Assembly: GCF_900107415.1 (NCBI RefSeq) | Contig: NZ_FNPX01000012.1 | Span: 42,257 to 106,256 of the forward strand | Source of the DNA: Jannaschia faecimaris | GTDB taxonomy: Bacteria > Pseudomonadota > Alphaproteobacteria > Rhodobacterales > Rhodobacteraceae | Direction of reading: 5' to 3' | Length of the DNA: 64,000 bases | In this document: in pieces, positions 27,295 through 35,646 of the stretch | How positions within the stretch are numbered: position 1 is the first letter of the stretch | How the letters are laid out: every line of letters begins with the position of its first letter | Translations under genes and position numbers: made by a program | The notes under the pieces: model-generated | Database searches by the model: none | The model's input: only the letters and a program-made list of their open reading frames with translations | What the model was told of the DNA's origin: nothing

Positions 27295-28878
27295 ATGCTA
27301 CACGTAGAGGCTGCCATCGCGTCAGGCGCAAGACATGACATAGAAAAGCGCCTTACCGGGAAGTATTATACTCCTTATTGTGTATCAGACCGGCTTGCTG
27401 AGCTTTCCATGGTGGGTGATCGCATTAAGAGTGTTTGCGACCCATTCTGTGGGGATGGCAGGTTGATTGTTTCTTTGATCGAGAGATCGCGCTCGGAAGA
27501 TTACCTTAAGACTTTAAAACATATCGTTCTTTTTGACCGGGATGCTGTCGCGGTAGAAGAAGCTGAGAACAATGTACGAAATGCGCTTAGAGACGTTTCG
27601 AGATCCGATGTTACGGTAGAAAGCAAGGTTGTTGACACATTCTTGTTGCCAATAACGGAACGATACGACCTCGTGATAACTAATCCGCCATGGGAGCAGT
27701 TGAAGCCAGATAGCCGAGATCAAGTTGCGGACTCCTCTCTCTACAAAGACGCTATCCGAGATTACTCAAAGGTGATCGCAGATTCCTTTCCGAGCGCTGC
27801 TACATCAAAGAAAAGGTCCGTCGGAGGCTATAACATAAACCTTGCTCGTGCTGGAGCAATTGCGGCTATAGAGATGACAGAAATCGGTGGGCAGACACTG
27901 ATCGTCTTGCCTTCAACTATTTTTTGCGATCAGGTATCTACGGAGTTCAGGAACAACTTTCTAAGTTCGGTCAAGGTCGACAGTCTAGAGTATTATCCTG
28001 CCGAAGCGAAGCTTTTTAAGGGTGTCGACCAATCGTTCGTCACCATTTCTGCTCAGCGAGGAAAAAGAACCGGACCGTTCTCATTAACTAGGTATAAGTC
28101 GGACCTTTCAATTCTAGATCAGCGTGAACATCATGTGGAGTGCCTCTCTGACACCATACCACTATCGATTGGTGGAAGAGAGCAGAAATTGATACAAGAA
28201 ATTCAATCTGAACACCCACATCTTAGTTGTTTAGAAAAGGATCCGCGTTATCGACTTAGACTTGGCCGCGAAATTGATGAAACAAGAATTGCGGAGTCTT
28301 TTACTGAATCCAACCGTGGGATCCCATTCCTCAAAGGCCGCAACGTCAATCGTTTTTCGTTTGTCGACGACGGTCTTCCTCGTATTTGCCCTGAAACAAA
28401 AAAAATTCCCAGGTCTGTTTCTTACCAACGTTTAGTTTGGCGCGACGTGAGTCGGCCATCGCAAAAGCGGAGAGTGCAAGCTTGCATCTTGGGTCCCGGG
28501 ATTGTAACCGGCAACTCTCTTGGTGTCGCATACTTTTGTGCTCAAGATCCTGAGTTGTTAAAGGCACTTCTTGCCGTCGTAAACAGCTTGGTTTTTGAGG
28601 TTCAAGTAAGGAGCATACTTGCAACTAACCACATTTCCCAAGGTGCTCTTAGGAAGTGTTCAGTTCCCCATATTGCATTTGAGGATGTGTCAGTTAGGAG
28701 TAAACTAGCCTACTTGGTGGACACAATAAGTAGCTCAGGTTTCTCTCCAGAAATTGAGGTTGAAGTGGCGAAGAGTTATGGTCTGAACCGGGATCAGTTT
28801 TTTGAACTCTTAGCGCCATTTAGCAAATTGGAAGAACGCGAAGTAAATGCACTCATGGAAAGGACCCTTTGGGTATGA
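27295..28878 (+). CDS. Adenine-N6 DNA methyltransferase of a type IIS R-M system
   Basis: The 527-residue enzyme (from the ATG at 27295 with GAGG upstream; a TTG at 27238 would add 19 residues) is of the gamma-type N6-adenine class. TGKYYTP is at 21-27, the SAM-binding CDPFCGDGRL at 48-57 and the catalytic NPPW at 130-133. The C-terminal half (from about 230) would be the target-recognition part. Its stop overlaps the start of the cytosine methyltransferase (ATGA), so the two are translationally coupled. In this R-M family one enzyme protects the A-containing strand of an asymmetric site and the other the C-containing strand. Confidence 0.88.
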   Translation: MLHVEAAIASGARHDIEKRLTGKYYTPYCVSDRLAELSMVGDRIKSVCDPFCGDGRLIVSLIERSRSEDYLKTLKHIVLFDRDAVAVEEAENNVRNALRDVSRSDVTVESKVVDTFLLPITERYDLVITNPPWEQLKPDSRDQVADSSLYKDAIRDYSKVIADSFPSAATSKKRSVGGYNINLARAGAIAAIEMTEIGGQTLIVLPSTIFCDQVSTEFRNNFLSSVKVDSLEYYPAEAKLFKGVDQSFVTISAQRGKRTGPFSLTRYKSDLSILDQREHHVECLSDTIPLSIGGREQKLIQEIQSEHPHLSCLEKDPRYRLRLGREIDETRIAESFTESNRGIPFLKGRNVNRFSFVDDGLPRICPETKKIPRSVSYQRLVWRDVSRPSQKRRVQACILGPGIVTGNSLGVAYFCAQDPELLKALLAVVNSLVFEVQVRSILATNHISQGALRKCSVPHIAFEDVSVRSKLAYLVDTISSSGFSPEIEVEVAKSYGLNRDQFFELLAPFSKLEEREVNALMERTLWV

Positions 28879-30110
28879 TCGGAATGCACATTGCTCCGCC
28901 GCTTTCGGAGCTTGATCTTATGGTGGCGCGAGCTGTTCCTCCTGGCGGCAACTGGAAAGACGTTCCAGTTGATGTACCTTCGAAGCGACTGGAAACTATT
29001 CGCGCAAGTTACGCGAGAGGTGAAGGTAGCCGTTCGACGTATTACGGTCGGCTTAACCCGGCCCACCCATCCTATACGATCTCTACCTACTTCACCCGCC
29101 CCGGAAATGGCTGTCATCTGCACTTTGACAATAGCCAAATGAGAACAATTTCTTATCGGGAAGCAGCTCGTCTGCAAAGCTTTCCAGACAGCTTCGAATT
29201 CTTTGGCTCAAAGACTGCAATTGCAAATCAAATTGGTAACGCTGTACCTCCCCTTTTGGCATACTTTCTCGCTAACGGTTTCGAAGAAAAGGGGGAGGTT
29301 GTTGATCTATTTAGCGGTTGTGGAGGGCTCGCATTAGGCTTCAAATGGGCCGGCTGGCGAAGTGTTTTGGGATCAGATATCGATTACAGAGCTCTTCAAA
29401 CCTTTGAGGCGAATATATCCCCTCGAGTAGTTCTGGGAGATGTTAGAGAGGCCAACGTACGTTCCGAAATAGAAGCGTCAGTTAAACGCCAGCGCAATTC
29501 TCATTCGCCACTTTTGGTGGTGGGCGGCCCTCCCTGTCAGGGGTTTTCCACGGCGGGCAAGTCTCGTTCGCGAAGCGATGAAAGAAACCACCTATTTCGT
29601 GACTATTGCAACTTGGTCGAGTCTCTGGATCCTGACGCCTTTATCTTTGAAAACGTAACTGGTTTGCTTAACATGGAGAAAGGTGAAGTTTTCAAAGAGA
29701 TATTGGGCGAACTCGGTCGACATGCCAAAAGTGTACTTTGGTGGAAGGTCCCTGCTGAAACATATGGTGTTCCACAACGTCGCACGCGTGTTATCATCGT
29801 TGGCCTGCGACGAATTCCACAATTTAATCTTGCGCCGGGCCTACTAGGAGGAAAGGCATCAGAGTTGCTTCCTGTATCGGTTTATGAAGCGCTTGGTGAT
29901 CTACCAAAAATCACCGCTGGCGAGGATGGAAGCGCATTAAATTACCTATACTCGCCACAGACTTTTTATCAGAAGTTGATGAGAGGTATCGTAGATGCCC
30001 AAACTTACTGCGAAAGCTTATCTCGCCGAACTGTGAGGGAAGCTGAGTTTTCTCCGAAATCCGAAGGCGATCTGAAGAATATCACAGTTAGAGGACAAGG
30101 AGCGCTCTAG
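28875..30110 (+). CDS. Circularly permuted C5-cytosine DNA methyltransferase
   Basis: The 411-residue protein has all C5-methyltransferase motifs in permuted order. A target-recognition segment (about 20-85) and the normally C-terminal motifs IX (YREAARLQSFPDSF, about 94-107) and X (QIGNAVPPLLA, 119-129) come first. Then follow motif I (VVDLFSGCGG, 142-151), IV (GGPPCQGFS, catalytic C211), VI (FENV, 248-251) and VIII (QRRTRVIIVG, 281-290). The start ATG at 28875 overlaps the upstream stop by 4 bases. Its stop is only 4 bases from the stop of the convergent endonuclease gene. M.BssHII is a known permuted relative in organisation. Confidence 0.93.
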   Translation: MIGMHIAPPLSELDLMVARAVPPGGNWKDVPVDVPSKRLETIRASYARGEGSRSTYYGRLNPAHPSYTISTYFTRPGNGCHLHFDNSQMRTISYREAARLQSFPDSFEFFGSKTAIANQIGNAVPPLLAYFLANGFEEKGEVVDLFSGCGGLALGFKWAGWRSVLGSDIDYRALQTFEANISPRVVLGDVREANVRSEIEASVKRQRNSHSPLLVVGGPPCQGFSTAGKSRSRSDERNHLFRDYCNLVESLDPDAFIFENVTGLLNMEKGEVFKEILGELGRHAKSVLWWKVPAETYGVPQRRTRVIIVGLRRIPQFNLAPGLLGGKASELLPVSVYEALGDLPKITAGEDGSALNYLYSPQTFYQKLMRGIVDAQTYCESLSRRTVREAEFSPKSEGDLKNITVRGQGAL

Positions 30111-30114
30111 ACAG

Positions 30115-31740
30115 CTATAAATCGTCAATTTCGCGCACATATCTGTCATCTTCCCACATCTCTGAAAGAACATCTGCAACGGCGTTCATGTGGGCTTTGA
30201 AAAGAGTTTTCGACTTTTCATATACTCGATTGTCAAACCTATCATACTCAGAAAATACTCGTTTGAACGCTGGGATTTTTTCGTCTGCTGATGTTTTTAA
30301 AGCTTCAGAAATTGATCGATTGTAATCAGCAGTTTCATTTTCAATTGTACGTAGTGACCGAATGGTAGCCTCCAGCATCGTTCGGCTAAAGGGATTTTCA
30401 GCCAGGAAAACATTGCGATTCTCTTTAGTGAAGTAGTTATCAAGCTCACCAAAGGCTATACGAGCTCTGCGCGCCTTTTGTTCAAGCACATATTTTGTTG
30501 TACGTGCCGAATATTGAATACTATCATATTTAGTCACGGCATCCACAATGCGTAAGCCTAAAAACGAGACATCTCTTTCAGCATATTCCATTTCCAATAG
30601 GCTAGCCAGAAACCCAAACTGCTCACTTTGGGCTATAAAAAATAGAGCTGCCATGTACGAATGACGATTGTCGCGCAAAACCTTGCTGATCCGTAAGGCG
30701 TGCTCGTGAGTCTCTACCCTATGCTTGAGCTTGTCCCACAGTGCTTGGCTATGCCAAGACACTATTTGCTCGCCTTTGCTCTCACGTTCTATCAGCCACG
30801 CTACGTCCGACGGGTACATCCTATTGTTCTTGGCACTATTGCAGGCGGAACAAAGGAGCTGAAAGCACGGAAAATGGCAAAATCCTAGTGAAATCGGTCC
30901 AATATGGTCTGCTTGACATGGACCGTCATGTCCATTTTTGCATGGCTCGCCCCGGAATTCACTTCTTACAATCCCCATCAATCGATCGGCAGCAATCCAA
31001 TCGCCCGAAGCCCAGTACTCAAATACCCGTCGGTCAGTCGAATAAGATCGAAGGTTTTTCTTGCCCCTGCCTTTATCTGCGGTTCCTCGACAACACCGGT
31101 TGAAGCTGTGGAAGCCATCAAAGCGGTCTGGCGCATTTGACATCACACCGGGACTAAGAGTTTTTGGTTCCGAGGGTGCATAGACCTCGGTAATCCAAGA
31201 TTTCCATGCTTCCACATCTGCGGTTAGACTGGGTAAGCTCGGATGTTCACCGATGACACAAGCCAGTACTTTTGTCGCGTCTACGCCGGGTTCTTCATGC
31301 AGGCGATCAATTAGGGCGTAAATGTCTTCTAACTGATCTATGTCGAAGTCGCTATCCACGAGTTCGCACTTACGAAAGCGCTTCTCAAACATGTTGCTCG
31401 GATAGACATATCTTATATCCATCAATCGACCGCACTTTTTGCACGGTTTTTCTTTAGTTGGATGGATCCGCTTAGCGGTCTTGGAGATCCAACGATCCTC
31501 TGTGGTGGGGATGCCAATCTCAGCAGCCTTTCTAGCCCACCAATCACGACGGCGATGATGAGAGTCTTTAAACTTCCCGCCTGTTCGATTCGAAGGTGCT
31601 TCCCACTGAATGCGGCCGTCATCATAATATACGTCGGGCATTCCGTGGAACTCGCGGCTCTCGGCAATCTCGGTCATATACTTTTGAAATGTTGAATGAG
31701 GGTCTTGGCCCTTGAATCCCGATTTTATTTGCTCGTTCAT
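30115..31740 (-). CDS. Type IIS restriction endonuclease, Alw26I/Eco31I/Esp3I family
   Basis: The 541-residue protein has a CxxC pair near residues 100-103 (KPCKKCGR) and a beta-beta-alpha-metal HNH site: CKNGHDGPCQADHIGPI followed by LLCSACNSAKNNRM, with D278, H279 and N301 as the probable catalytic residues and C267, C275, C297 and C300 as a zinc cage. The residue spacing matches what I recall for the mapped HNH site of Eco31I (D311, H312, N334). The N-terminal WWARKAAEIGI...W..KTAKRIHPT pattern also fits this family. Members recognise sites containing GTCTC and cut outside them. It converges on an m6A plus m5C methyltransferase pair, as expected for an asymmetric target. Confidence 0.87.
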   Translation of the reverse strand: MNEQIKSGFKGQDPHSTFQKYMTEIAESREFHGMPDVYYDDGRIQWEAPSNRTGGKFKDSHHRRRDWWARKAAEIGIPTTEDRWISKTAKRIHPTKEKPCKKCGRLMDIRYVYPSNMFEKRFRKCELVDSDFDIDQLEDIYALIDRLHEEPGVDATKVLACVIGEHPSLPSLTADVEAWKSWITEVYAPSEPKTLSPGVMSNAPDRFDGFHSFNRCCRGTADKGRGKKNLRSYSTDRRVFEYWASGDWIAADRLMGIVRSEFRGEPCKNGHDGPCQADHIGPISLGFCHFPCFQLLCSACNSAKNNRMYPSDVAWLIERESKGEQIVSWHSQALWDKLKHRVETHEHALRISKVLRDNRHSYMAALFFIAQSEQFGFLASLLEMEYAERDVSFLGLRIVDAVTKYDSIQYSARTTKYVLEQKARRARIAFGELDNYFTKENRNVFLAENPFSRTMLEATIRSLRTIENETADYNRSISEALKTSADEKIPAFKRVFSEYDRFDNRVYEKSKTLFKAHMNAVADVLSEMWEDDRYVREIDDL

Positions 31741-31924
31741 TGCTACTACTACCTCATGCTAGTCTTTTGACTCTCGTCGGGAAGGAAGAATGTCAATGCT
31801 TTTGCGTACATCGAGCGGCAGTTTGTAGGACGCATTGGGCCATGGATCAGAATTGACCTGTTGCGTTGTGCTTGAAAGGGGAACCTGCTAGCCGAACAAC
31901 GACGACTGCGGGACACTAGAACGA
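31741..31924. other. Divergent promoter region of endonuclease and Mrr-N-like gene
   Basis: This 184-bp gap separates the endonuclease start (minus) and the next gene (plus). It should hold both promoters. No clear consensus or controller-protein (C-box) palindrome was found by eye. Confidence 0.35.
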
Positions 31925-32665
31925 GTGAGACTTGAAGTTTTGACGGATGTTAGGCCAAGACTGGCAATGGAAGTAGAGCTCTTTGGGCCCAAAATCGCTG
32001 GCGAACCAATCGCGCGCAATCCAAAGTTCCCCAAATATTCTGTTGTTCGCGAGCTTCTTGCAGTTTTATCGGGTCTTACCAAGCGTGACCTTCGCGGCTT
32101 AATAAACGCTGTGTACCTTGAATCTGGTTCGAAAGACGCTCCTGTGAGTTGGACCAATCCCGCATTCTGGATCAACGAGCGTCTATGCCAGCGTGAGAAG
32201 GAAGTAGCTGAAAGAATCTTCGAAGGAACCAACAGATCAGTCAATCCGGCCAGAATTTATGGCGCATACCTGTTGATAAGCAGATATGGATTGCTGGACA
32301 TAGTTGATGGGGTATATTGTGAGAATAACAATACGTCCGAGTTTAACGTTGAACCAAGTCCAATTGTTTTTCAAGTTGACTACTTTGAAGGTATTATTGC
32401 TATAATACAATGGCTTGCGGAAAATCATGTCCTGGCGCGTGAGGAGCTCATTCATAAATGGATTGAACTTTGCGAGACTAGGAGTCAGATGCGCTCGAGA
32501 CGATCGATCGGTTCGGCCTTGTCGCTACGAGTTGCAAATCTAAAGTCGAGAAACTTAATCAATGAAAAAGGCCGAAAACTGCACCTTTCGGAGAATGGGC
32601 GCCATTACGCCTCATGGATTGCCGATACATACCAGAGTGACAGAATTAGCAACCTAGTGAATTGA
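31925..32665 (+). CDS. Orphan winged-helix protein resembling the N-terminal half of Mrr-type endonucleases
   Basis: The 246-residue protein probably starts at the GTG at 31925, which is uncertain. The central pattern (SWTNPAFWINERL, NPARIYGAYLLISRYGLLDIVDGVY, YFEGIIAIIQWLAENHV) and the C-terminal L..RVANLKSRNLINEKGRKLHLSENGRHY unit resemble the DNA-binding wings that precede the Mrr catalytic domain in some restriction enzymes. Here the protein ends right after the wing, and no catalytic domain follows in any frame. It is either a truncated nuclease or a stand-alone DNA-binding regulator of the module. Confidence 0.55.
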   Translation: MRLEVLTDVRPRLAMEVELFGPKIAGEPIARNPKFPKYSVVRELLAVLSGLTKRDLRGLINAVYLESGSKDAPVSWTNPAFWINERLCQREKEVAERIFEGTNRSVNPARIYGAYLLISRYGLLDIVDGVYCENNNTSEFNVEPSPIVFQVDYFEGIIAIIQWLAENHVLAREELIHKWIELCETRSQMRSRRSIGSALSLRVANLKSRNLINEKGRKLHLSENGRHYASWIADTYQSDRISNLVN

Positions 32666-32945
32666 GTTCCACTATACAGGGCTATGAACCTCTACGCCTT
32701 GTCCTCAAAGCGATGGAGCGCTTTTGTTGGGAGACTCTCCGCCACTCATGCCACCTAATGCACCCTGTCCAAGCTGTAGGACCGCTGCTACGCGATGCCC
32801 ACTACATCAGAGTTTTATGTAAGCCGCCCGCACAAGCGCCGCTAAGCACCCAACCAACGCCTTTGCACACACATTACTGCTGACCGTTCCCAACACGCGC
32901 TGTATGCAGCGCTTTGACCGCTGTGCGTTACATCAAAGTTTGAAG
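32666..32945. other. Gene-free stretch between defence module and integrase
   Basis: No coding frame with support is seen; the 32662-32883 frame is low-complexity and lacks a ribosome site. The composition shifts here from the AT-rich module to the more balanced integrase region. Confidence 0.35.
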
Positions 32946-34339
32946 TTAGCGCCTGCGTTTTGCAGCCGCCTGCATCGCATCAAGCTTCCTACGCGCCCTG
33001 TCCGCTTCAGTTGCACCTGTAGCCGCCGCGCCGCGCTGCACAGCCCTGCCCTCCGTACTCAGCAAAACGTCTACGTCCATCAACATGCCCTTGCGCACGT
33101 AATGATCGTCAATTTGCTTTCGGCTCGTGCCCATATTTTCGGCCAGCATGTCATACGTTGCTAAATTGTAGCCCATGTCCCTAAAGCGTTCTTCCGCATA
33201 GTAATGCCGCAAGCTGTAAGCCGTGCGTCGATCACCGTTTTCGTCATACAGCAAACCAGCTTCTTCAAGCATTTTCGGCAAAGTTTTATAAAACCCGTTG
33301 TTCCGCTTGCCGTTTCTATCGCAAAACACCCAATCGCCAGCTTCAGTATGCCCCGTAAGCTTGCAAAGCTGTTGATAATGAACGTTTAAAAAGTAATGCG
33401 ACCGCACAATCCGCGTGCCAGTTTTCGTGTTTTTGGGCACAATTATTTCCAAGTACTGCTGGCCTTTATCACTTGTTTTGACTGCAATATCTCTGTGCTT
33501 GAGCTGCAAAACTTCGCCTGTGCGCATGCCTGTTTCAGCAAGCCAGGTAAGATAAAATTTGAGCAGTTGACGGTTATACTTGTGCGCCGAGTTAACCCGC
33601 TCGTCGTTTACGCCCCAGCCATCAACCCATCGTTGCATGTAGTCCTGCAACCGCATGTATTCAGCATGTGAAAACGAAGGCCGCCTTTTTGCTGCAATGC
33701 CCTGCCGTGCAAACGTGTTTTCGATAATCGGCATGTGCGCGATCAGCTTCATGCTGTTCGCCCAGCCAAATATCTCACGCAAAGCGCTCTGCTCCATGTC
33801 CATGCTTTTTTTGCCGGTTGCAGCGCATGATTGGCGTGACGTTTGCGCTCCGTTTCGTCCGCCCTCGCCCAGTATGTCATCCGCCAGTTCCAATAACCCT
33901 GCACAAATGCATGTGTCATCTCGTCCAGCTTCATACTGCCAAAATACGGTAGCCAGTAACGCTGTGCGTGTTTTTCGTACCAAGTGACGCGTTGCGAAAT
34001 TCCATTTCTGCCTTTTGCATGCTGCAATGCTTCAAGCCGCTGCCGCTTATCAGCCCACCAAATCACGTATAAATCTTCAAACGTAAGCTGTTTGACAGGC
34101 TCCTTCTTCTTAGCACGCAAACGCAAGTCATCGTATTTGTCCAAAGCGTACCGTTTTGCTTCTTCTAAATCCGTTTCGCCCGTACTTTCCTGTACGTATG
34201 TGACCTTGTTTCCATAAACATCCTGCATGCCCCGTACGTGTATGCGCATGTGATAAATGGGCCGTTTTGCATGCTGACGATGAAAAAGAATTACTTGGCC
34301 GTCTTTAAGCTCGACTTTGTTCAAGTAACTTTTGCTCAT
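32946..34339 (-). pseudogene. Large tyrosine integrase split by a -1 frameshift
   Basis: The N-terminal frame starts at the ATG at 34339 and gives arm- and core-binding segments (residues 1-178: QVILFHRQHAKRP, LTFEDLYVIWW, YFGSMKLDEMTHAFVQGYW). It must shift to the -1 frame at seven T on the plus strand (33806-33812; A_AAA_AAA in the transcript) to enter the catalytic part: TGMRTGEVLQLKHRD (Arg), YSLRHYYAEERF, NMGTSRKQIDDHYVRKG (Tyr). The joined product would be about 464 residues. It lies beside the right end of the island, where the integrase for rpsI is expected. This is either programmed frameshifting, an inactivating deletion or a sequencing error in the homopolymer. Confidence 0.85.
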
Positions 34340-34412
34340 AACAGTGCCGCCAGTATCATTTCCTTGTAAAACTACTGTAAAAGCAGCAGCACTATCTGTC
34401 TATCAAATGCTA

Positions 34413-34424
34413 CATGTAAATAAT
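34413..34424 (+). repeat. Putative integrase arm site, right (CATGTAAATAAT)
   Basis: An exact 12-bp copy of 21989-22000, in the same orientation, 87 bp inside the right core and just upstream of the integrase start. Confidence 0.5.
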
Positions 34425-34446
34425 CTGTCAAACCTACAAACAAAGA

Positions 34447-34472
34447 AAAAGCGCAGTAAAAACTGCGCTTTT
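34447..34472 (-). terminator. Island-supplied terminator for rplM-rpsI
   Basis: A perfect 11-bp stem (AAAAGCGCAGT / ACTGCGCTTTT) with an AAAA loop and T-rich flanks on both strands lies 36 bp beyond the rpsI stop. It can end transcription from both directions, so rpsI stays terminated despite losing its own terminator to the far end of the island. Confidence 0.85.
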
Positions 34473-34507
34473 CCAATAGTTTAGCATTTTCAGTGTAAGC
34501 GAAAATC

Positions 34508-35026
34508 TTAACGCTTGGAGAACTGGAAGCTCTTGCGGGCCTTGGCCTTGCCGTACTTCTTGCGTTCCACGACGCGGCTATCGCGGGTCAGGAAGCCGGC
34601 GGCCTTCAGTGCGCCGCGCAGACCGGGTTCGTAGAGTTGCAGTGCCTTGGAGACACCGTGCTTCACGGCACCGGCCTGACCTGACAGCCCGCCGCCCTTG
34701 ACGGTGGCCATCACGTCGAACTGACCTTCGCGGTCAGTGATCTCGAAGGGTTGCTTCAGGATCATTTGCAGAACCGGGCGGGCGAAGTACGTGTTGATGT
34801 CCTTGCCATTGACGATGACCTTGCCGGAGCCCGGCTTGATCCAGACGCGGGCGACCGCGTCCTTGCGCTTGCCGGTCGCGTAGGAGCGGCCAAGCTCGTC
34901 GCGAACAGGTTCGCGCGGGGTGGAGGTGTCCAACAGGATCTGCTCACCGCTGTCACCATCGGTGGCGGCGGGGGTGCCTTCGACGGCACCCTTGAGATCT
35001 TCGAGGGAGTTCAGTTGCTCGGCCAT
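34508..35026 (-). CDS. rpsI: 30S ribosomal protein S9
   Basis: The 172-residue protein has a roughly 45-residue N-terminal extension before the conserved S9 core ([67 protein letters not shown]). The C-terminal SKR tail reaches the P site of the ribosome. It starts one base inside the rplM stop (TAATG), as usual for the rplM-rpsI operon. The last codons are the attachment site of the island, but the protein end is preserved. Confidence 0.97.
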   Translation of the reverse strand: MAEQLNSLEDLKGAVEGTPAATDGDSGEQILLDTSTPREPVRDELGRSYATGKRKDAVARVWIKPGSGKVIVNGKDINTYFARPVLQMILKQPFEITDREGQFDVMATVKGGGLSGQAGAVKHGVSKALQLYEPGLRGALKAAGFLTRDSRVVERKKYGKAKARKSFQFSKR

Positions 35027-35490
35027 TAGGAAGCACTCCGCGTATTCTTGGGGTTCATCGACTTGACGTCGAGGACTTCGGGCGACTGCGCTTCGTGCGG
35101 ATGCTCGGCCGACGCGTAGACGCGCAGGTTGGTCATCAGCTGACGCGACAGCTTGTTGCCCGGCAACATGCGCTTGACCGCCTGGGTCAGAACGCGCTCG
35201 GGAAACTTGCCATCCAGGATTTCCTGGGTCGTGCGCGACTTGATGCCGCCCGGATGACCGGTGTGCCAGTAGTTCGGCTTCTCACGCTTGTTGCCCGTGA
35301 TCTGCACTTTGTCGGCATTGATCACGATGACGTTGTCGCCCATGTCCATGGACGGCGTGAACGTGGCCTTGTGCTTGCCGCGCAGGCGCATCGCGATGAT
35401 CGAGGCAAGACGACCTAGAACCACACCTTCGGCGTCGATCAGGATCCACTTTTTCTCGATCTGGTCGGGGGTCATGGTGAAAGTCTTCAC
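35026..35490 (-). CDS. rplM: 50S ribosomal protein L13
   Basis: The 154-residue protein has [46 protein letters not shown] and [22 protein letters not shown]. It is an early-assembling large-subunit protein. It overlaps rpsI by one base. Confidence 0.97.
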   Translation of the reverse strand: MKTFTMTPDQIEKKWILIDAEGVVLGRLASIIAMRLRGKHKATFTPSMDMGDNVIVINADKVQITGNKREKPNYWHTGHPGGIKSRTTQEILDGKFPERVLTQAVKRMLPGNKLSRQLMTNLRVYASAEHPHEAQSPEVLDVKSMNPKNTRSAS

Positions 35491-35620
35491 GGCCCACTCC
35501 TATCTGATCGGTTGAAAGACGGTGGGGCGCGTGCCCCGGATGACGGGCTTATATACACGGGTTGCGCCGCGTCAATGGACGGCGAAACCAGAATATATAG
35601 AAAAAACAGTATTTTAAATA

Positions 35621-35640
35621 TGGGGTTTTATTTTACCCCA
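35621..35640 (-). terminator. Weak terminator of the MocR gene
   Basis: A 6-bp stem (TGGGGT / ACCCCA) with an AT loop lies directly after the minus-strand MocR stop and is followed on that strand by AT-rich sequence including a T6 run (about 35600-35606). The surrounding 80 bp are oddly AT-rich for a core region. Confidence 0.45.
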
Positions 35641-35646
35641 CGCATT

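Larger units (their letters stand above)
21924..34518. mobile_element. Integrative genomic island in the 3' end of rpsI
   Basis: About 12.6 kb of visibly AT-richer DNA lies between an intact rpsI and its displaced terminator. The ends are defined by the 7-bp core CGCTTGG within the Lys-Arg codons of rpsI (21924-21930 and 34512-34518). A 12-bp sequence, CATGTAAATAAT, occurs once inside each end. The contents are a frameshifted large tyrosine integrase next to the right end, a small tyrosine recombinase, DUF6641- and DUF6626-like small proteins, and a type IIS restriction-modification module. No conjugation, replication or phage structural genes are seen, so it is a small integrative element or a reduced relic. 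Confidence 0.8.

Noticed and set aside
21924..34518. Prophage or conjugative element interpretation of the island
   Set aside because: No capsid, terminase, portal, relaxase, type IV secretion or replication genes are present; it is described only as an integrative island.
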